This document shows positions 10,597-21,077 of a DNA stretch of 64,000 nucleotides, one piece after another. A program made the translations under genes and the position numbers. Each line of letters opens with the position of its first letter. Within the stretch, counting starts at the first letter, position 1. Source of the stretch: Shinella yambaruensis (GTDB taxonomy: Bacteria > Pseudomonadota > Alphaproteobacteria > Rhizobiales > Rhizobiaceae). The stretch lies in NCBI RefSeq assembly GCF_022899355.1, contig NZ_JALJCK010000004.1:471172-535171 (forward strand), read 5' to 3'. Below the pieces are notes generated by a model. It had not been told where the DNA came from, made no database searches, and saw nothing but the letters and a program-made list of their open reading frames with translations.

Positions 10597-12036
10597 TCAG
10601 ACGTTGAGCAGCAGGAACTCGCGTTCCCAGGGGCTGATCACCTGCATGAAGGTCTCGAACTCACCGCGCTTGACGCCGGCATAGAGACCGATGAACTCGG
10701 CGCTCAGCACCTCGGCCAATGCGGGATCGGATTCGAGCAGCGACACGGCTTCGAGCAGCCCGCGCGGCAGGTCGATCGACCCCTCGTTGGCGGTGTCTTC
10801 CGTCGGCTCGCTCGGCTCCACCTCGTTCATGATGCCGAGCAGGCCGCAGCCGAGCGAGGCGGCCAGCGCGAGATAGGGATTGGCGTCCGAGCCGGGCAGG
10901 CGGTTTTCGATGCGCCGGGCGTTGGCGTCCGACACCGGCACCCGGAAGGCCGTCGTGCGGTTGTCATAGCCCCAGGCATTGTTGACCGGCGCCGACATTT
11001 CGGGTGTGAGGCGCCGGTAGGAGTTCACATAGGGCGCCATCATGACCAGCGTCTTCGGCACATAGGCCTGCATGCCGCCGATGAAGTGGAAGAACTCCTT
11101 CGAGGCCGAACCGTCCGGATTGGAGAAGACGTTCTTCCCCGTCTCGATCTCCACCACCGACTGGTGGATGTGCATCGCGGACCCCGCCTGGCCCTGCATC
11201 GGCTTTGCCATGAAGGTGGCATAGATGCCGTGCTTCAGCGCCGCCTCGCGGATCGTGCGCTTGAACAGGAAAACCTGGTCCGCCAACTCGATCGGATCGC
11301 CGTGGCGCAGGTTGATCTCAAGCTGCGCCGGCCCCTCCTCGTGGATCAGGGTATCGATCTCCAGCCCCTGCTTTTCGGAGAAGTGGTAGATGTCGTCGAT
11401 CAGCTCGTCGAACTCGTTGATGCCCGCGATGGAATAGCCCTGGCCGCCCTGGATGGAACGGCCGGACCGCCCTTTCGGCGGGTGCAGCGGATAGTCCGGG
11501 TCGTCGTTGACGGCGACGAGATAGAACTCGATCTCGGGCGCCACGACCGGTTTCCAGCCGCGGTCGCGATACATCTGCACCACGTTCTTCAGGACGTTGC
11601 GCGGCGTATAGGGCACGTTCTCGCCGGTCGAGCCGACGATGTCGCAGATGACCTGCGCGGTCGGGTCTGTCTCCCACGGCACGACGGACAGCGTCGAAAG
11701 GTCGGGCAGCAGCTTCAGGTCGCTGTCGCGCGGCTCATAGCGGAAATTGCCGGTCTCCTCCGGATAATCGCCGGAAATCGTGTGGCGATAGAGGGCGGAG
11801 GGCAATGCGAGCGACGTGTTGGAGGTAAACTTCGACGACGGCATCATTTTCCCGCGCGGAACCCCCGCGAGGTCCGGCGTGATGCATTCGATGTCTTCGA
11901 TGCCGCGGGCGCGAAGCCAGTCTGCGGCGTCCTTCCAGGTCTTTACCCCGCGCGGCACGCTGATGGCGGGAGGGATTTTGGTAGAGCGTGCGGCTTTTTC
12001 GATTGTGGGGGTAACGACTTTCTTTTTGGACGGCAT
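10597..12036 (-). CDS. Glutamine synthetase family protein (probable gamma-glutamylputrescine synthetase)
   Basis: This 479-residue enzyme has the glutamine synthetase catalytic fold: APEIEFYL (metal-binding glutamate), GSAMHIHQS (ATP and metal-binding), the YDNRTTAFRVP loop and NRLPGSDANPYLALAASL. The N-terminal 25 residues are a Lys- and Pro-rich extension. True GlnA carries an adenylylation tyrosine near the C-terminus in a context I do not see here, and GlnA genes usually follow glnB. Together with the adjacent FAD oxidoreductase it fits PuuA, which links glutamate to putrescine. Substrate is inferred; other amines are possible. Confidence 0.8.
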   Translation of the reverse strand: MPSKKKVVTPTIEKAARSTKIPPAISVPRGVKTWKDAADWLRARGIEDIECITPDLAGVPRGKMMPSSKFTSNTSLALPSALYRHTISGDYPEETGNFRYEPRDSDLKLLPDLSTLSVVPWETDPTAQVICDIVGSTGENVPYTPRNVLKNVVQMYRDRGWKPVVAPEIEFYLVAVNDDPDYPLHPPKGRSGRSIQGGQGYSIAGINEFDELIDDIYHFSEKQGLEIDTLIHEEGPAQLEINLRHGDPIELADQVFLFKRTIREAALKHGIYATFMAKPMQGQAGSAMHIHQSVVEIETGKNVFSNPDGSASKEFFHFIGGMQAYVPKTLVMMAPYVNSYRRLTPEMSAPVNNAWGYDNRTTAFRVPVSDANARRIENRLPGSDANPYLALAASLGCGLLGIMNEVEPSEPTEDTANEGSIDLPRGLLEAVSLLESDPALAEVLSAEFIGLYAGVKRGEFETFMQVISPWEREFLLLNV

Positions 12037-12097
12037 GAGACACCGGGTTTGGTTGACGATGAAGCCATCATAGACGGAGTTTATTCCTTGGCTAGCT

Positions 12098-12109
12098 CCC
12101 CCCGGGGGG
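12098..12109. other. Perfect C6G6 palindrome in a divergent promoter region
   Basis: CCCCCCGGGGGG lies between the divergent glutamine-synthetase-like gene and the BaiN/HI0933-like gene. It is a 12-bp self-complementary run that stands out from its AT-richer surroundings. No known regulator is assigned. Confidence 0.4.
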
Positions 12110-12205
12110 TAGAAAACGCGAATTTTTCAAGAAGATCTGTTTTTCCCGTCCCGATTGACTTTCGGCCGCGTTGGCGGAAAGGAGGGGCAAACGAGGATTG
12201 CATAC

Positions 12206-13387
12206 GTGGCAGAGCGGCGGGACGTCGTCATCATCGGGGCAGGTGCGGCGGGCATGATGTGCGCCATCGAGGCGGGCCGGCGCGGGCGCCGCGTGCTCGT
12301 CGTCGACCATGCGCGCGCACCCGGCGAGAAGATCCGCATCTCCGGCGGCGGGCGCTGCAACTTCACCAATATCCATGCCGGGCCGAAGAATTTCCTCTCG
12401 GCCAATCCGCATTTCTGCAAGTCGGCGCTCGCCCGCTACACGCCGCGCGATTTCCTCGATCTCGTCGAGCGTCACCGCATCCCCTGGCATGAGAAGACGC
12501 TGGGCCAGCTTTTCTGCGACAACTCGGCGAAGGACATCATCGCCATGCTGCTCGCCGAGATGAATGCGGCGGACGCGGAGCTCAGGCTGTCCACGCCGAT
12601 CGGTGCCATCGAGCACGACGGCCGGGCCTTCCGCGTGGTGACGGACGCCGGCACGGTCGAGGCCTCCTCGCTGGTCATCGCCACGGGCGGCAAGTCGATT
12701 CCGAAGATGGGGGCGACCGCCTTTGCCTATCGCATCGCCGAGCAATTCGGCCTTGCCGTCACCGAAACCCGCGCCGGCCTCGTGCCCCTGACGCTCGATC
12801 CCGCGACGCTCGCCGCCCATGAGGGCCTGCCGGGCGTGGCAGTCGATGTCATCGCCCGCCATGGCAAGACGGAGTTCCGGGAGGCGGCGCTCTTCACCCA
12901 CCGGGGTCTCAGCGGCCCGGCCATCCTGCAGATCTCCTCCTACTGGCGGGAGGGGGAGGAGATCGCGCTCACCCTCTGTCCCGACGTGGACTTCGCCGCC
13001 GTCGTCGCGGCGGCGCGACGGGAAAACGGCCGGCAGGCGATGCAGACGGTCCTTGCCGAGCACATGCCGAAGAAGCTCGCCCAGCTTCTCGTCGCCGAGC
13101 TCGGCATCGACGGGCCGCTCGCCGAACAGCCGGGCCGCCGCATCGACGCGCTTCTCCAGCGCCTCAGGGATTGGCGCCTGCGCCCGCCGGGCTCCGAGGG
13201 CTACCGGACCGCGGAGGTCACGCTCGGCGGTGTCGACACCGCCGCGCTCGATTCCCGCAGCATGGCGGCCAAGGCGGTGCCGGGGCTTTATTTCATCGGC
13301 GAGGCGGTGGACGTCACGGGCTGGCTCGGCGGCTACAATTTCCAATGGGCCTGGGCGTCGGGCCATGCCGCGGGCGGGTACGCCTGA
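12206..13387 (+). CDS. NAD(P)/FAD-dependent oxidoreductase, HI0933/BaiN-like
   Basis: This flavoprotein of about 393 residues belongs to the HI0933/YhiN family. The FAD motif VVIIGAGAAGMMCAIEAG starts at about residue 6, the family signature ISGGGRCNFTN follows near residue 45, and the C-terminus carries YFIGEAVDVTGWLGGYNFQWAWASG. The frame extends to TTG 12155, but the GTG at 12206, with ACGAGG upstream, gives the usual N-terminus just before the FAD motif. The physiological substrate of rhizobial members is unknown. It is transcribed alone, divergent from the glutamine-synthetase-like gene. Confidence 0.85.
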   Translation: MAERRDVVIIGAGAAGMMCAIEAGRRGRRVLVVDHARAPGEKIRISGGGRCNFTNIHAGPKNFLSANPHFCKSALARYTPRDFLDLVERHRIPWHEKTLGQLFCDNSAKDIIAMLLAEMNAADAELRLSTPIGAIEHDGRAFRVVTDAGTVEASSLVIATGGKSIPKMGATAFAYRIAEQFGLAVTETRAGLVPLTLDPATLAAHEGLPGVAVDVIARHGKTEFREAALFTHRGLSGPAILQISSYWREGEEIALTLCPDVDFAAVVAAARRENGRQAMQTVLAEHMPKKLAQLLVAELGIDGPLAEQPGRRIDALLQRLRDWRLRPPGSEGYRTAEVTLGGVDTAALDSRSMAAKAVPGLYFIGEAVDVTGWLGGYNFQWAWASGHAAGGYA

Positions 13388-13547
13388 GATCGCGCGGCGG
13401 TCTTTACCGTCTTTTAAGACCTCGGGGCGGATGCTCTCGCAATGTCGGCGTTTCCGGCCTCCCGCCGAGGGGGGTGGAGGCAACATGATGTGGGCCGGCT
13501 GGCCGGATCATCCGGGTGTCTGTTTCCGCGTAACGGAGTATCGCCGC

Positions 13548-13685
13548 ATGCCTTCAAGACGCCGCCCCGCCCGTGCCATCGCCATCGCCGCCGCTCTGGA
13601 AAGCCGCCGCCGCCTCTTTGTCATCGGCATCCATTGTTCGCTTGCCGCAGGTCTCGTCGTCGCCCTCGCTGCCGCCGCGCTCTGA
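13548..13685 (+). CDS. Small hypothetical membrane protein (45 residues)
   Basis: A short frame begins with an Arg-rich stretch (MPSRRRPARA) and ends in a hydrophobic Ala/Leu/Val helix of about 20 residues, the pattern of a single-pass inner-membrane peptide with a cytoplasmic N-terminus. A GGAG sits ten bases before the ATG. Codon choice resembles that of the neighbours. No homologue is recognised, so this is a tentative gene. Confidence 0.4.
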   Translation: MPSRRRPARAIAIAAALESRRRLFVIGIHCSLAAGLVVALAAAAL

Positions 13686-13922
13686 CGATCGACTGTCATA
13701 AATCGGTTTAGATAGTGATGGAATTTTAAAGATTGCCGCCGATCATCCGCCGCATAGGGTTCCGGATGCCGCGTCCCCATGACGGATGTCGACACGGCTG
13801 GCAATGACTGCTCCCCCGGATGCGCGGCATTGCTGCCGCATGAAGTCGGTAATCCGGCGTCCGAATCCTGGGGAGGTCCCGAAAGGGCAGGGGTGGAGCA
13901 CGCCGACAACGGATGTTCCGCC

Positions 13923-16445
13923 ATGTTCATTGACAAGATCCTCGCCCGTTTCAAGATCCAGACCAAGGTCCTCGTCTTCATCCTGCCCTTCGTGCTCAGC
14001 ATCTGCGCCGTGGGCTTCACCGGGCTCTACGCGTCCGGCCTGCTGCAGGGCCGCATGGAGATTTCCAACAGCGTCCTCCAGTCGCTGAGCGGCTTCAAGG
14101 ATGTCTATGCCGGCATGAACCGGTTCCTGCAGAACACCAGCGAGGAGAACCGCGATGCCGTGCACGAGCGCCTGAAGGCGCAGGATGCCGTGCTCCAGGC
14201 GACGATCGACGGCCTTGCGCCGGACGCGGACAAATCCAAGCTGGTGGATGCGCAGGCGCAGACCAAGGACATCGAGGCCCGCATGGACGGGCTCTGGTCG
14301 CTCTATGTCAGCGAGACCGGCCTGCACGAGACGATGGGGAAGAACCTCAACTATCTCTCCAGCGAGCAGGTGAAGATCCTCGACGAGGCGACGAAGCTCC
14401 AGCGCACGGTGCGGCAGAACGAGAACGCCGCGAAGAGCATGCTGCGCGAGGCCGAGCGCCTGACCAATGCCAGCAAGTTCTTCGGCGACCTCCTCTCCGA
14501 GTTCAGCCGCGGGGCAACGCCGGAGGATCAGCTGAAGCTCGTCAAGGAGCGCTATCCGTTCATTTCCAAGACCGAGCGCTCGATCGCTATGATCCTGCCG
14601 AAGAACCAGAAGGTCGTCTCGGTCACCATCCGCAACACGATCGACGAACTCGGCGGCTTCCTCTCCTCCTCGGAGCCGGCGAGCGTCACGGTGCCGGAAA
14701 TCGCCCGCCGGGTGAACCGTTTCCGCCAGGTCACCATCCAGCTGCAGGGCGCAGCGGCGGAAAAGATGCGCGAGGCGACCCGCATCTTCAGCGAGCTCGA
14801 CGAGCCGATCATCAAGTCCGAGGCGGTGCTTTCCGCCACGCGCAAGCTGGTGTCCTCGATCGACGACATCGAGATCGCCGCCGCCCGGTTCCTCGGCCAG
14901 ACGTCGGAGCAGAATCGCGTCAAGCTGCTCGGCAACCTGTCCATCCTGCGCATCGACATGAAGGCGCTCGGCGGCAGCGCCAGCGGTCTCGCCTTCTTCG
15001 ACGCGGTCGACGACGCGCTGCGGCCGGTGCTCGATCGGATCGACGCGGACAGCGCCGCGCTGGTGAAGATCAGCACCGAACGGGCGGCCGATTTCGAGGC
15101 CGCCGGCCAGTCCATCGACACGATCTGGAATCTTCTCAGCCAGTTCGCCGAAGAACAGAAGACCAGCGCCGGCACCGAGCGTGAAAAGGCCAACCAGGTC
15201 TCGATCCTCGCGACCGTCGCGGGCGCTGCGATCGCCATCCTTGCCGGCATCGCGCTGGTGCTGACGCTGAAGGGGCCGATCAGCCAGATCACCGGCGCCA
15301 TGCGGCGCCTGGCGGATGGTTTCCTCGACACCGGCATTACCGGAGAAGGCCGCGCCGACGAGATTGGCGACATGGCCCGCGCGCTCGGCGTCTTCAAGGA
15401 GAACGCCCTGTCGAAGATCCGCGTGGAGGCCGAAAGCGAAGAGCAGCGCAACGCGGCGGAAGCCGAACGCGCCCGCAACGATGCGGAAAAGCAGGCCTTC
15501 GACCGCGAGATCGACTTTGCCGTCAACGCGCTGGCCGCCGGTCTCGAACGTCTGGCGCAGGGCGACCTGTCGCGCCAGATCGACACGCCGTTCTCCGGCC
15601 GCCTGGAACAGCTTCGCCAGGACTTCAACGTCTCGCTGACGCGCCTCCAGGATACGCTCGGCCAGATCCGCAACAATGCGCTGTCCATCCAGCGCAGCGG
15701 CGCGGAGATGCTGCAGTCGGGCGACGCGCTGGCCAAGCGCACCGAATCCCAGGCCTCCTCGCTGGAGGAGACGGCCGCCGCCGTCGAACAGATCACGGCG
15801 ACCGTGCGCTCCTCCGCCGAGCGGGCGCACGAGGCGAACATCGTCGTCGGCACGACCAAGCGCAGCGCCGACAGCTCCGCCGCCGTCGTCAGCAATGCGA
15901 TCGCCGCCATGGGGCGCATCGAGGGCGCCTCGCGCCAGATCGAGCAGATCATCGAGGTGATCGACGACATCGCCTTCCAGACCAACCTGCTCGCCCTCAA
16001 TGCCGGCATCGAAGCCGCCCGTGCGGGCGAGGCCGGCAAGGGCTTTGCCGTCGTCGCGCAGGAAGTGCGCGAGCTTGCCCAGCGCTCGGCCAGCGCCGCC
16101 CGCGAGATCAAGGGCCTCATCGAGAAATCGACGAGCGAGGTCAGCGCCGGCGCCCACCTCGTGCAGGAAACGGGTGCGGTGCTCGCCGCGATCAGCCAGC
16201 AGATCGTCACCGTCAGCCAGCATGTGGACATGATGGCGACGGCGAGCCGCGACCAGGCGGCAGCGCTCCAGGAGGTCAACGGCTCCGTCAACCAGATGGA
16301 CCAGATGACTCAGCAGAACGCCTCGATGGTGGACCTCACGACGGCGGCGAGCCGCAAGCTGGCCAACGAGGCCGATACGCTGATGATGCTCGTCGAGCAG
16401 TTCCGCCTTGAGGCGGACGAGCAGGGGACGTATCGCGCCGCCTGA
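13923..16445 (+). CDS. Methyl-accepting chemotaxis protein
   Basis: This 840-residue chemoreceptor has a first membrane helix at about residues 14-36 and a long (about 390 residues), mostly helical periplasmic sensor region. A second helix lies at about 424-445, followed by a HAMP domain, a further HAMP-like linker ([12 protein letters not shown]) and the signalling domain. The hairpin tip [20 protein letters not shown] and the following [17 protein letters not shown] are diagnostic for MCPs that bind CheA/CheW. The frame is open upstream to 13779, but ATG 13923 ([10 protein letters not shown]) precedes the first helix directly and is the likely start. No CheW-binding or methylation genes are nearby, so it is an orphan receptor; its ligand cannot be read from the sequence. 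Confidence 0.92.
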   Translation: MFIDKILARFKIQTKVLVFILPFVLSICAVGFTGLYASGLLQGRMEISNSVLQSLSGFKDVYAGMNRFLQNTSEENRDAVHERLKAQDAVLQATIDGLAPDADKSKLVDAQAQTKDIEARMDGLWSLYVSETGLHETMGKNLNYLSSEQVKILDEATKLQRTVRQNENAAKSMLREAERLTNASKFFGDLLSEFSRGATPEDQLKLVKERYPFISKTERSIAMILPKNQKVVSVTIRNTIDELGGFLSSSEPASVTVPEIARRVNRFRQVTIQLQGAAAEKMREATRIFSELDEPIIKSEAVLSATRKLVSSIDDIEIAAARFLGQTSEQNRVKLLGNLSILRIDMKALGGSASGLAFFDAVDDALRPVLDRIDADSAALVKISTERAADFEAAGQSIDTIWNLLSQFAEEQKTSAGTEREKANQVSILATVAGAAIAILAGIALVLTLKGPISQITGAMRRLADGFLDTGITGEGRADEIGDMARALGVFKENALSKIRVEAESEEQRNAAEAERARNDAEKQAFDREIDFAVNALAAGLERLAQGDLSRQIDTPFSGRLEQLRQDFNVSLTRLQDTLGQIRNNALSIQRSGAEMLQSGDALAKRTESQASSLEETAAAVEQITATVRSSAERAHEANIVVGTTKRSADSSAAVVSNAIAAMGRIEGASRQIEQIIEVIDDIAFQTNLLALNAGIEAARAGEAGKGFAVVAQEVRELAQRSASAAREIKGLIEKSTSEVSAGAHLVQETGAVLAAISQQIVTVSQHVDMMATASRDQAAALQEVNGSVNQMDQMTQQNASMVDLTTAASRKLANEADTLMMLVEQFRLEADEQGTYRAA

Positions 16446-16527
16446 GGCCGGCGCGTCGCGGTCGCGCGCGCCGCTCGCGCCCGGCTGGATCGCGGCGGAG
16501 TTGCCGAGCCGCGTTCCCTGTGATCCG

Positions 16528-17142
16528 ATGGCCGGCATGACCCAGAGCACGATACTGGCCACGCTGCGGCAATGTGCGAGGCGGCACAGCCGCGTCGATC
16601 ACGAGGCGGACGACCTGATGCAGGACGTCCTGTTGTCGGCACTCGCGGGCGGACGCCGGATCACCGATCCGGGATTCGTGGCCTGGGCGAAAGGCGCGAT
16701 CCGCAATCACGCCCGCTTCACCGCACGGACGGCGGTGCGGCGGCGGGTGCGCGAGGCCGCCTGGGAGATGCCGAGGGATATGCCTGATGCGTCGCCCCGT
16801 TTCTCTGCGGCCTTCACCTCGTCGCTGCCGCCCGCCCAGCGCGTCGTGGCGCTCCTCGTGAACCTTGGCCTCGGCCGCGCGGAAATCACGCACCTGCTCG
16901 GGGTGAGCGACATGGCGTTCCGTCAGCGACTTGCCGGGTTGCGCAAGGCCTTTTCCGCATTCGGCGGCGAGGCTGCCTCCTTCGACGGGTTCGTTCCGTC
17001 TTCGGCCGATGGTCCTGCACGGCGTTCCCTGAGACAGAGCCTCAAGCCGCATGCCGCGCGCGCCTTCGCCATTCGTGATCCCGATGGCATTCCGCTTTTC
17101 TTTTCGCGGCGCGATCACGTTTCGCCCGGCGGCGGCAACTGA
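16528..17142 (+). CDS. Sigma-70-like regulatory protein with C-terminal extension
   Basis: This 204-residue protein has the two-domain plan of an ECF-type sigma factor. A region-2-like segment near residue 25 (EADDLMQDVLLSAL) binds core polymerase. A region-4-like helix-turn-helix near residues 110-150 (LPPAQRVVALLVNLGL, then ITHLLGVSDMAFRQRL) would recognise the -35 element. A tail of about 50 residues follows and ends with AIRDPDGIPLFFS, which resembles part of VOC-fold proteins rather than a sigma factor. No anti-sigma gene is adjacent. It starts 82 bases after the chemoreceptor and ends 24 bases before a VOC protein, so the last two may be co-transcribed. ATG 16528 is chosen; ATG 16537 is possible. 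Confidence 0.7.
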   Translation: MAGMTQSTILATLRQCARRHSRVDHEADDLMQDVLLSALAGGRRITDPGFVAWAKGAIRNHARFTARTAVRRRVREAAWEMPRDMPDASPRFSAAFTSSLPPAQRVVALLVNLGLGRAEITHLLGVSDMAFRQRLAGLRKAFSAFGGEAASFDGFVPSSADGPARRSLRQSLKPHAARAFAIRDPDGIPLFFSRRDHVSPGGGN

Positions 17143-17166
17143 CCGGCGCAACAACAGGAGGCTTGC

Positions 17167-17553
17167 ATGACGATGAACTTCAACGGCGTCACCATTATCT
17201 TCAACGTCGCCGACATCGAGCGCACGCGAAAATTCTACGGCGAATTTCTCGGCATCGAGTTCGAACGCTACGAGGACGAGGATGCCGGCGCCTTCCTGAT
17301 GACGAAGATCGGCAAGGAGGTCGATCTCATGGTCTTCAAGGGCGATCCGAAACCCGGCAACACGCCCAATGTGGTCTTCGGCCTTGCCGATGGCGGCATC
17401 GACACGGTGATCGCGCGGCTGGCGGCGGCCGGCGTCGAGATCGTCACGCCGGTCTCGCATGCGCCGGACGGCTGGTTCGCCGACTTTCGCGATCCGGACG
17501 GCCAGATCGTGTCGTTCTACCAGTCGGCGGAGGTGCCGCGCGCCCTGACCTAG
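17167..17553 (+). CDS. VOC (glyoxalase/bleomycin resistance) family protein
   Basis: This 128-residue protein has the paired beta-alpha-beta-beta-beta modules of the vicinal oxygen chelate superfamily. It begins GVTIIFNVADIERTRKFYGEFLG and ends with the metal-site-containing FRDPDGQIVSFYQS. An AGGAGG ribosome site lies six bases before the ATG. Enzymatic role (lyase, dioxygenase or resistance protein) cannot be assigned. It follows the sigma-like gene closely. Confidence 0.85.
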   Translation: MTMNFNGVTIIFNVADIERTRKFYGEFLGIEFERYEDEDAGAFLMTKIGKEVDLMVFKGDPKPGNTPNVVFGLADGGIDTVIARLAAAGVEIVTPVSHAPDGWFADFRDPDGQIVSFYQSAEVPRALT

Positions 17554-17569
17554 GCCGCCGCCGCCGAAC

Positions 17570-17600
17570 GAAAATCCCCGGCGCGCAGGGAGCGCCGGGG
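17570..17600 (-). terminator. Intrinsic terminator for the 79-residue protein gene
   Basis: A 9-bp perfect GC stem (CCCCGGCGC at 17576-17584, GCGCCGGGG at 17592-17600) is followed, reading the minus strand, by ATTTTCG. The T-run faces the minus strand, so it ends the gene at 17627-17866. It may also slow the convergent VOC gene. Confidence 0.7.
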
Positions 17601-17626
17601 AGCCTTGCTTCGACTGGATTTGCCTG

Positions 17627-17866
17627 TCAGCCGCGACCCTGCGTGACGATCACGGGGATCAGGAGGTCGCCCCAGTTGCCCTCTCCTCCGTGGTGGCGGG
17701 CGGAGCGGACGAGCTCCACCGAGACCCCGGCCTCGACCGCCTTCATGACGGACTGGTTGAGGCGGTGCAGGTCGTTGGCGACCATGCGGATCATGGCCTG
17801 CTGGTCGGGGGTCATGGCGGAAGCCTGTTCTTCCGCGCGTTCCTTGACTCGGGTCTGGACTGTCAT
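17627..17866 (-). CDS. Conserved hypothetical protein (79 residues)
   Basis: This small acidic and helical protein begins MTVQTRVKERAEEQAS and has a central amphipathic segment (AMIRMVANDLHRLNQ) before a more beta-like C-terminus (DLLIPVIVTQGRG). It has no signal peptide or membrane helix. A homologue stands next to aceA in Sinorhizobium (from memory), which argues that it is real. An AGAGGAGAA ribosome site precedes the ATG. Function unknown. Confidence 0.75.
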   Translation of the reverse strand: MTVQTRVKERAEEQASAMTPDQQAMIRMVANDLHRLNQSVMKAVEAGVSVELVRSARHHGGEGNWGDLLIPVIVTQGRG

Positions 17867-17968
17867 GGCATTTCTCCTCTTATTTGAGCATTTTGCAGGC
17901 AGGCGGTAGGCCTGCCGTCGCAGGAAATGCGGCTCTGTTGGGGGTTCTTGAAAGGTTGACGGGTCGGG

Positions 17969-19258
<1,290 letters not shown>

Positions 19259-19327
19259 AATATCCTCCGGTGCGATGTCTCGGGATCGGGCTTGGCTTTC
19301 TTCATTGCCCGATTTCATGTGACATTA

Positions 19328-19466
19328 TTTACATCGCAGCGCACAATAGGGCGAGAGAAAACCGGAAAATCAGCAGGATAATCGGGTAATGATGTCTTGT
19401 CTTTGACAGGCGCGCTCTGTAAAAAAGTAAACCTTGTAAATCTTTCTATTGCGTCGCGCGTGTAAA
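19328..19466. promoter_or_regulatory. Repeated TGTAAA motifs between aceA and its divergent regulator
   Basis: The 219-base divergent region contains TGTAAA three times on the plus strand (19418-19423, 19435-19440, 19461-19466) and once inverted (TTTACA, 19328-19333). Such a cluster is a reasonable operator candidate for the adjacent XRE-type regulator. The binding itself is inference. Confidence 0.45.
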
Positions 19467-19477
19467 GGATTTGACAT

Positions 19478-20893
19478 ATGGCGGAGAACAAGATCTTTGC
19501 CGGCCCGAAGGTCCGGCGCATCCGCAACACGCTCGGCCTCACCCAGACGGCGATGGCCGAGGGCCTGTCGATCTCGCCCTCCTATCTCAACCTCATCGAG
19601 CGCAACCAGCGGCCGCTGACGGTGCAGCTCCTCCTGCGCCTCGCCTCCGTCTACAAGGTGGACCTCGACGAGCTGCAGGGCGAAAGCGCCGGCAATGCGC
19701 GCCAGCTGCGCGAGGTCTTCGCCGATCCGCTGCTTTCGGGAGAGTTGCCCGGCGATCACGAACTGGTGGAAATCGCCGACGCCGCGCCGAACGTGGCGAG
19801 CGGCATCCTGAAGCTCTACCGCGCCTATCGCGAGCAGGCCGCGCGGCTCACCGACCTGGCCGACCTTCTCGCCCGCGAGGGCCATGCGACGACGCTGTCG
19901 GGCACGCTGCTGCCGATGGACGAGGTGCGCGACAGGCTGGAGGGGCGCCCCAACTATTTCGGCGCCATCGACGAGGCGGCGGAGCGGTTTCACGCGGCGC
20001 TGGCGCCGGGCGACGAGCTTGCCGCCGCGCTGAAGGGCTGGCTGCGCAAGGAGCATGGCGTCGTCGTGCGCCTGCTGCCCGTCCACACCATGCCGAACCT
20101 GCGCCGCCGCTTCGACCGACACTCGATGCGGCTCTTCCTGTCGGAGCGCCTGTCGCCCTTCGATCAATTGCGCGAGATCGCCATGGAGACGGTGCAGCTT
20201 GCCCTCCAGGACGAGATCTTCGCCGAGCTCGACCAGCTCGCCTTCTCGACGGCGGAGGCAAAGCGCATCGCCCGTTTCGAGCTGGCGCGCTATGCCGCGC
20301 ACGCGCTGATGATGCCCTATGAGGCCTTCCATTCGACGGCCCAGCGCGTGCGCTACGATATCGACGTGCTGCGCTCCCGCTTCGGCGTCTCCTACGAGCA
20401 GGCGGCGAACCGGCTGACCATGCTGCAGCGGCCGGGCAGGGCGGGCGTGCCCTTCTTCATGCTGGAGATCGACAATGCCGGCAATCGCTTCCGCCGGGCG
20501 GGCGCGCAGGGCTTTCCGCAGGCGCGCTTCGGCGGCGGCTGTCCGAAGCTCGGCGTGCATTCGGCCTTCTCGCAGCCGGGGCAGATCCTCGTCGACCGCG
20601 TGGAAATGCCGGACGGTGCCGCGTTCCTGGCGATCTCGCGCACGCTGGAGGGGCCGCAGGGCGTCTTTGCCGAGCGGGTGCGCCGCACGGCATTGCTTGT
20701 CGGCTGCGACGCGGCCCATGCGGAGGAGACGGTTTACGGCGAGGCGGTGCGGCGGGACGGGGCGGTTGCGGTCGGCGCGGCCTGTCGGCTCTGCGAGCGG
20801 CAGGGCTGTCTTGCCCGCGCCGAGCCGCCGGTAACGCGCCCCCTCGGGCTCGACGAAATGGTGGCCGGCTTGAGCCTTTTCGACTTCCAGTGA
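19478..20893 (+). CDS. XRE-family regulator of short-chain fatty acyl/glyoxylate metabolism (RamB/ScfR-like)
   Basis: This 471-residue regulator has an N-terminal XRE helix-turn-helix (about residues 8-65: VRRIRNTLGLTQTAMAEGL, then SPSYLNLIERNQRPL). A central region follows that resembles the IrrE/ImmA zinc-peptidase fold, but the expected HExxH is replaced around RFELARYAAHALMMPY. The C-terminal DUF2083-type domain ends with a conserved cysteine cluster CRLCERQGC. Family members such as RamB control acetate and glyoxylate genes in response to acyl-CoA metabolites. Its divergent position to aceA supports that role here. It has no ligand proof. Confidence 0.85.
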   Translation: MAENKIFAGPKVRRIRNTLGLTQTAMAEGLSISPSYLNLIERNQRPLTVQLLLRLASVYKVDLDELQGESAGNARQLREVFADPLLSGELPGDHELVEIADAAPNVASGILKLYRAYREQAARLTDLADLLAREGHATTLSGTLLPMDEVRDRLEGRPNYFGAIDEAAERFHAALAPGDELAAALKGWLRKEHGVVVRLLPVHTMPNLRRRFDRHSMRLFLSERLSPFDQLREIAMETVQLALQDEIFAELDQLAFSTAEAKRIARFELARYAAHALMMPYEAFHSTAQRVRYDIDVLRSRFGVSYEQAANRLTMLQRPGRAGVPFFMLEIDNAGNRFRRAGAQGFPQARFGGGCPKLGVHSAFSQPGQILVDRVEMPDGAAFLAISRTLEGPQGVFAERVRRTALLVGCDAAHAEETVYGEAVRRDGAVAVGAACRLCERQGCLARAEPPVTRPLGLDEMVAGLSLFDFQ

Positions 20894-21077
20894 CTTTTTG
20901 CTTGATTTCCGCCGCTGTTAGGGCTTCAAATCTGATAGGAATGAGAAAAATGTGATATCAAAATTCGCCCTGTGTTTGCGTAGAATGCCGCTTGTCGCCT
21001 CTTGAAAAACATCCATAATCGGCGACTGTTCTTCATACGAACTCATAGGCCCGAAAGAAAAACTGGGAGATAAATCA

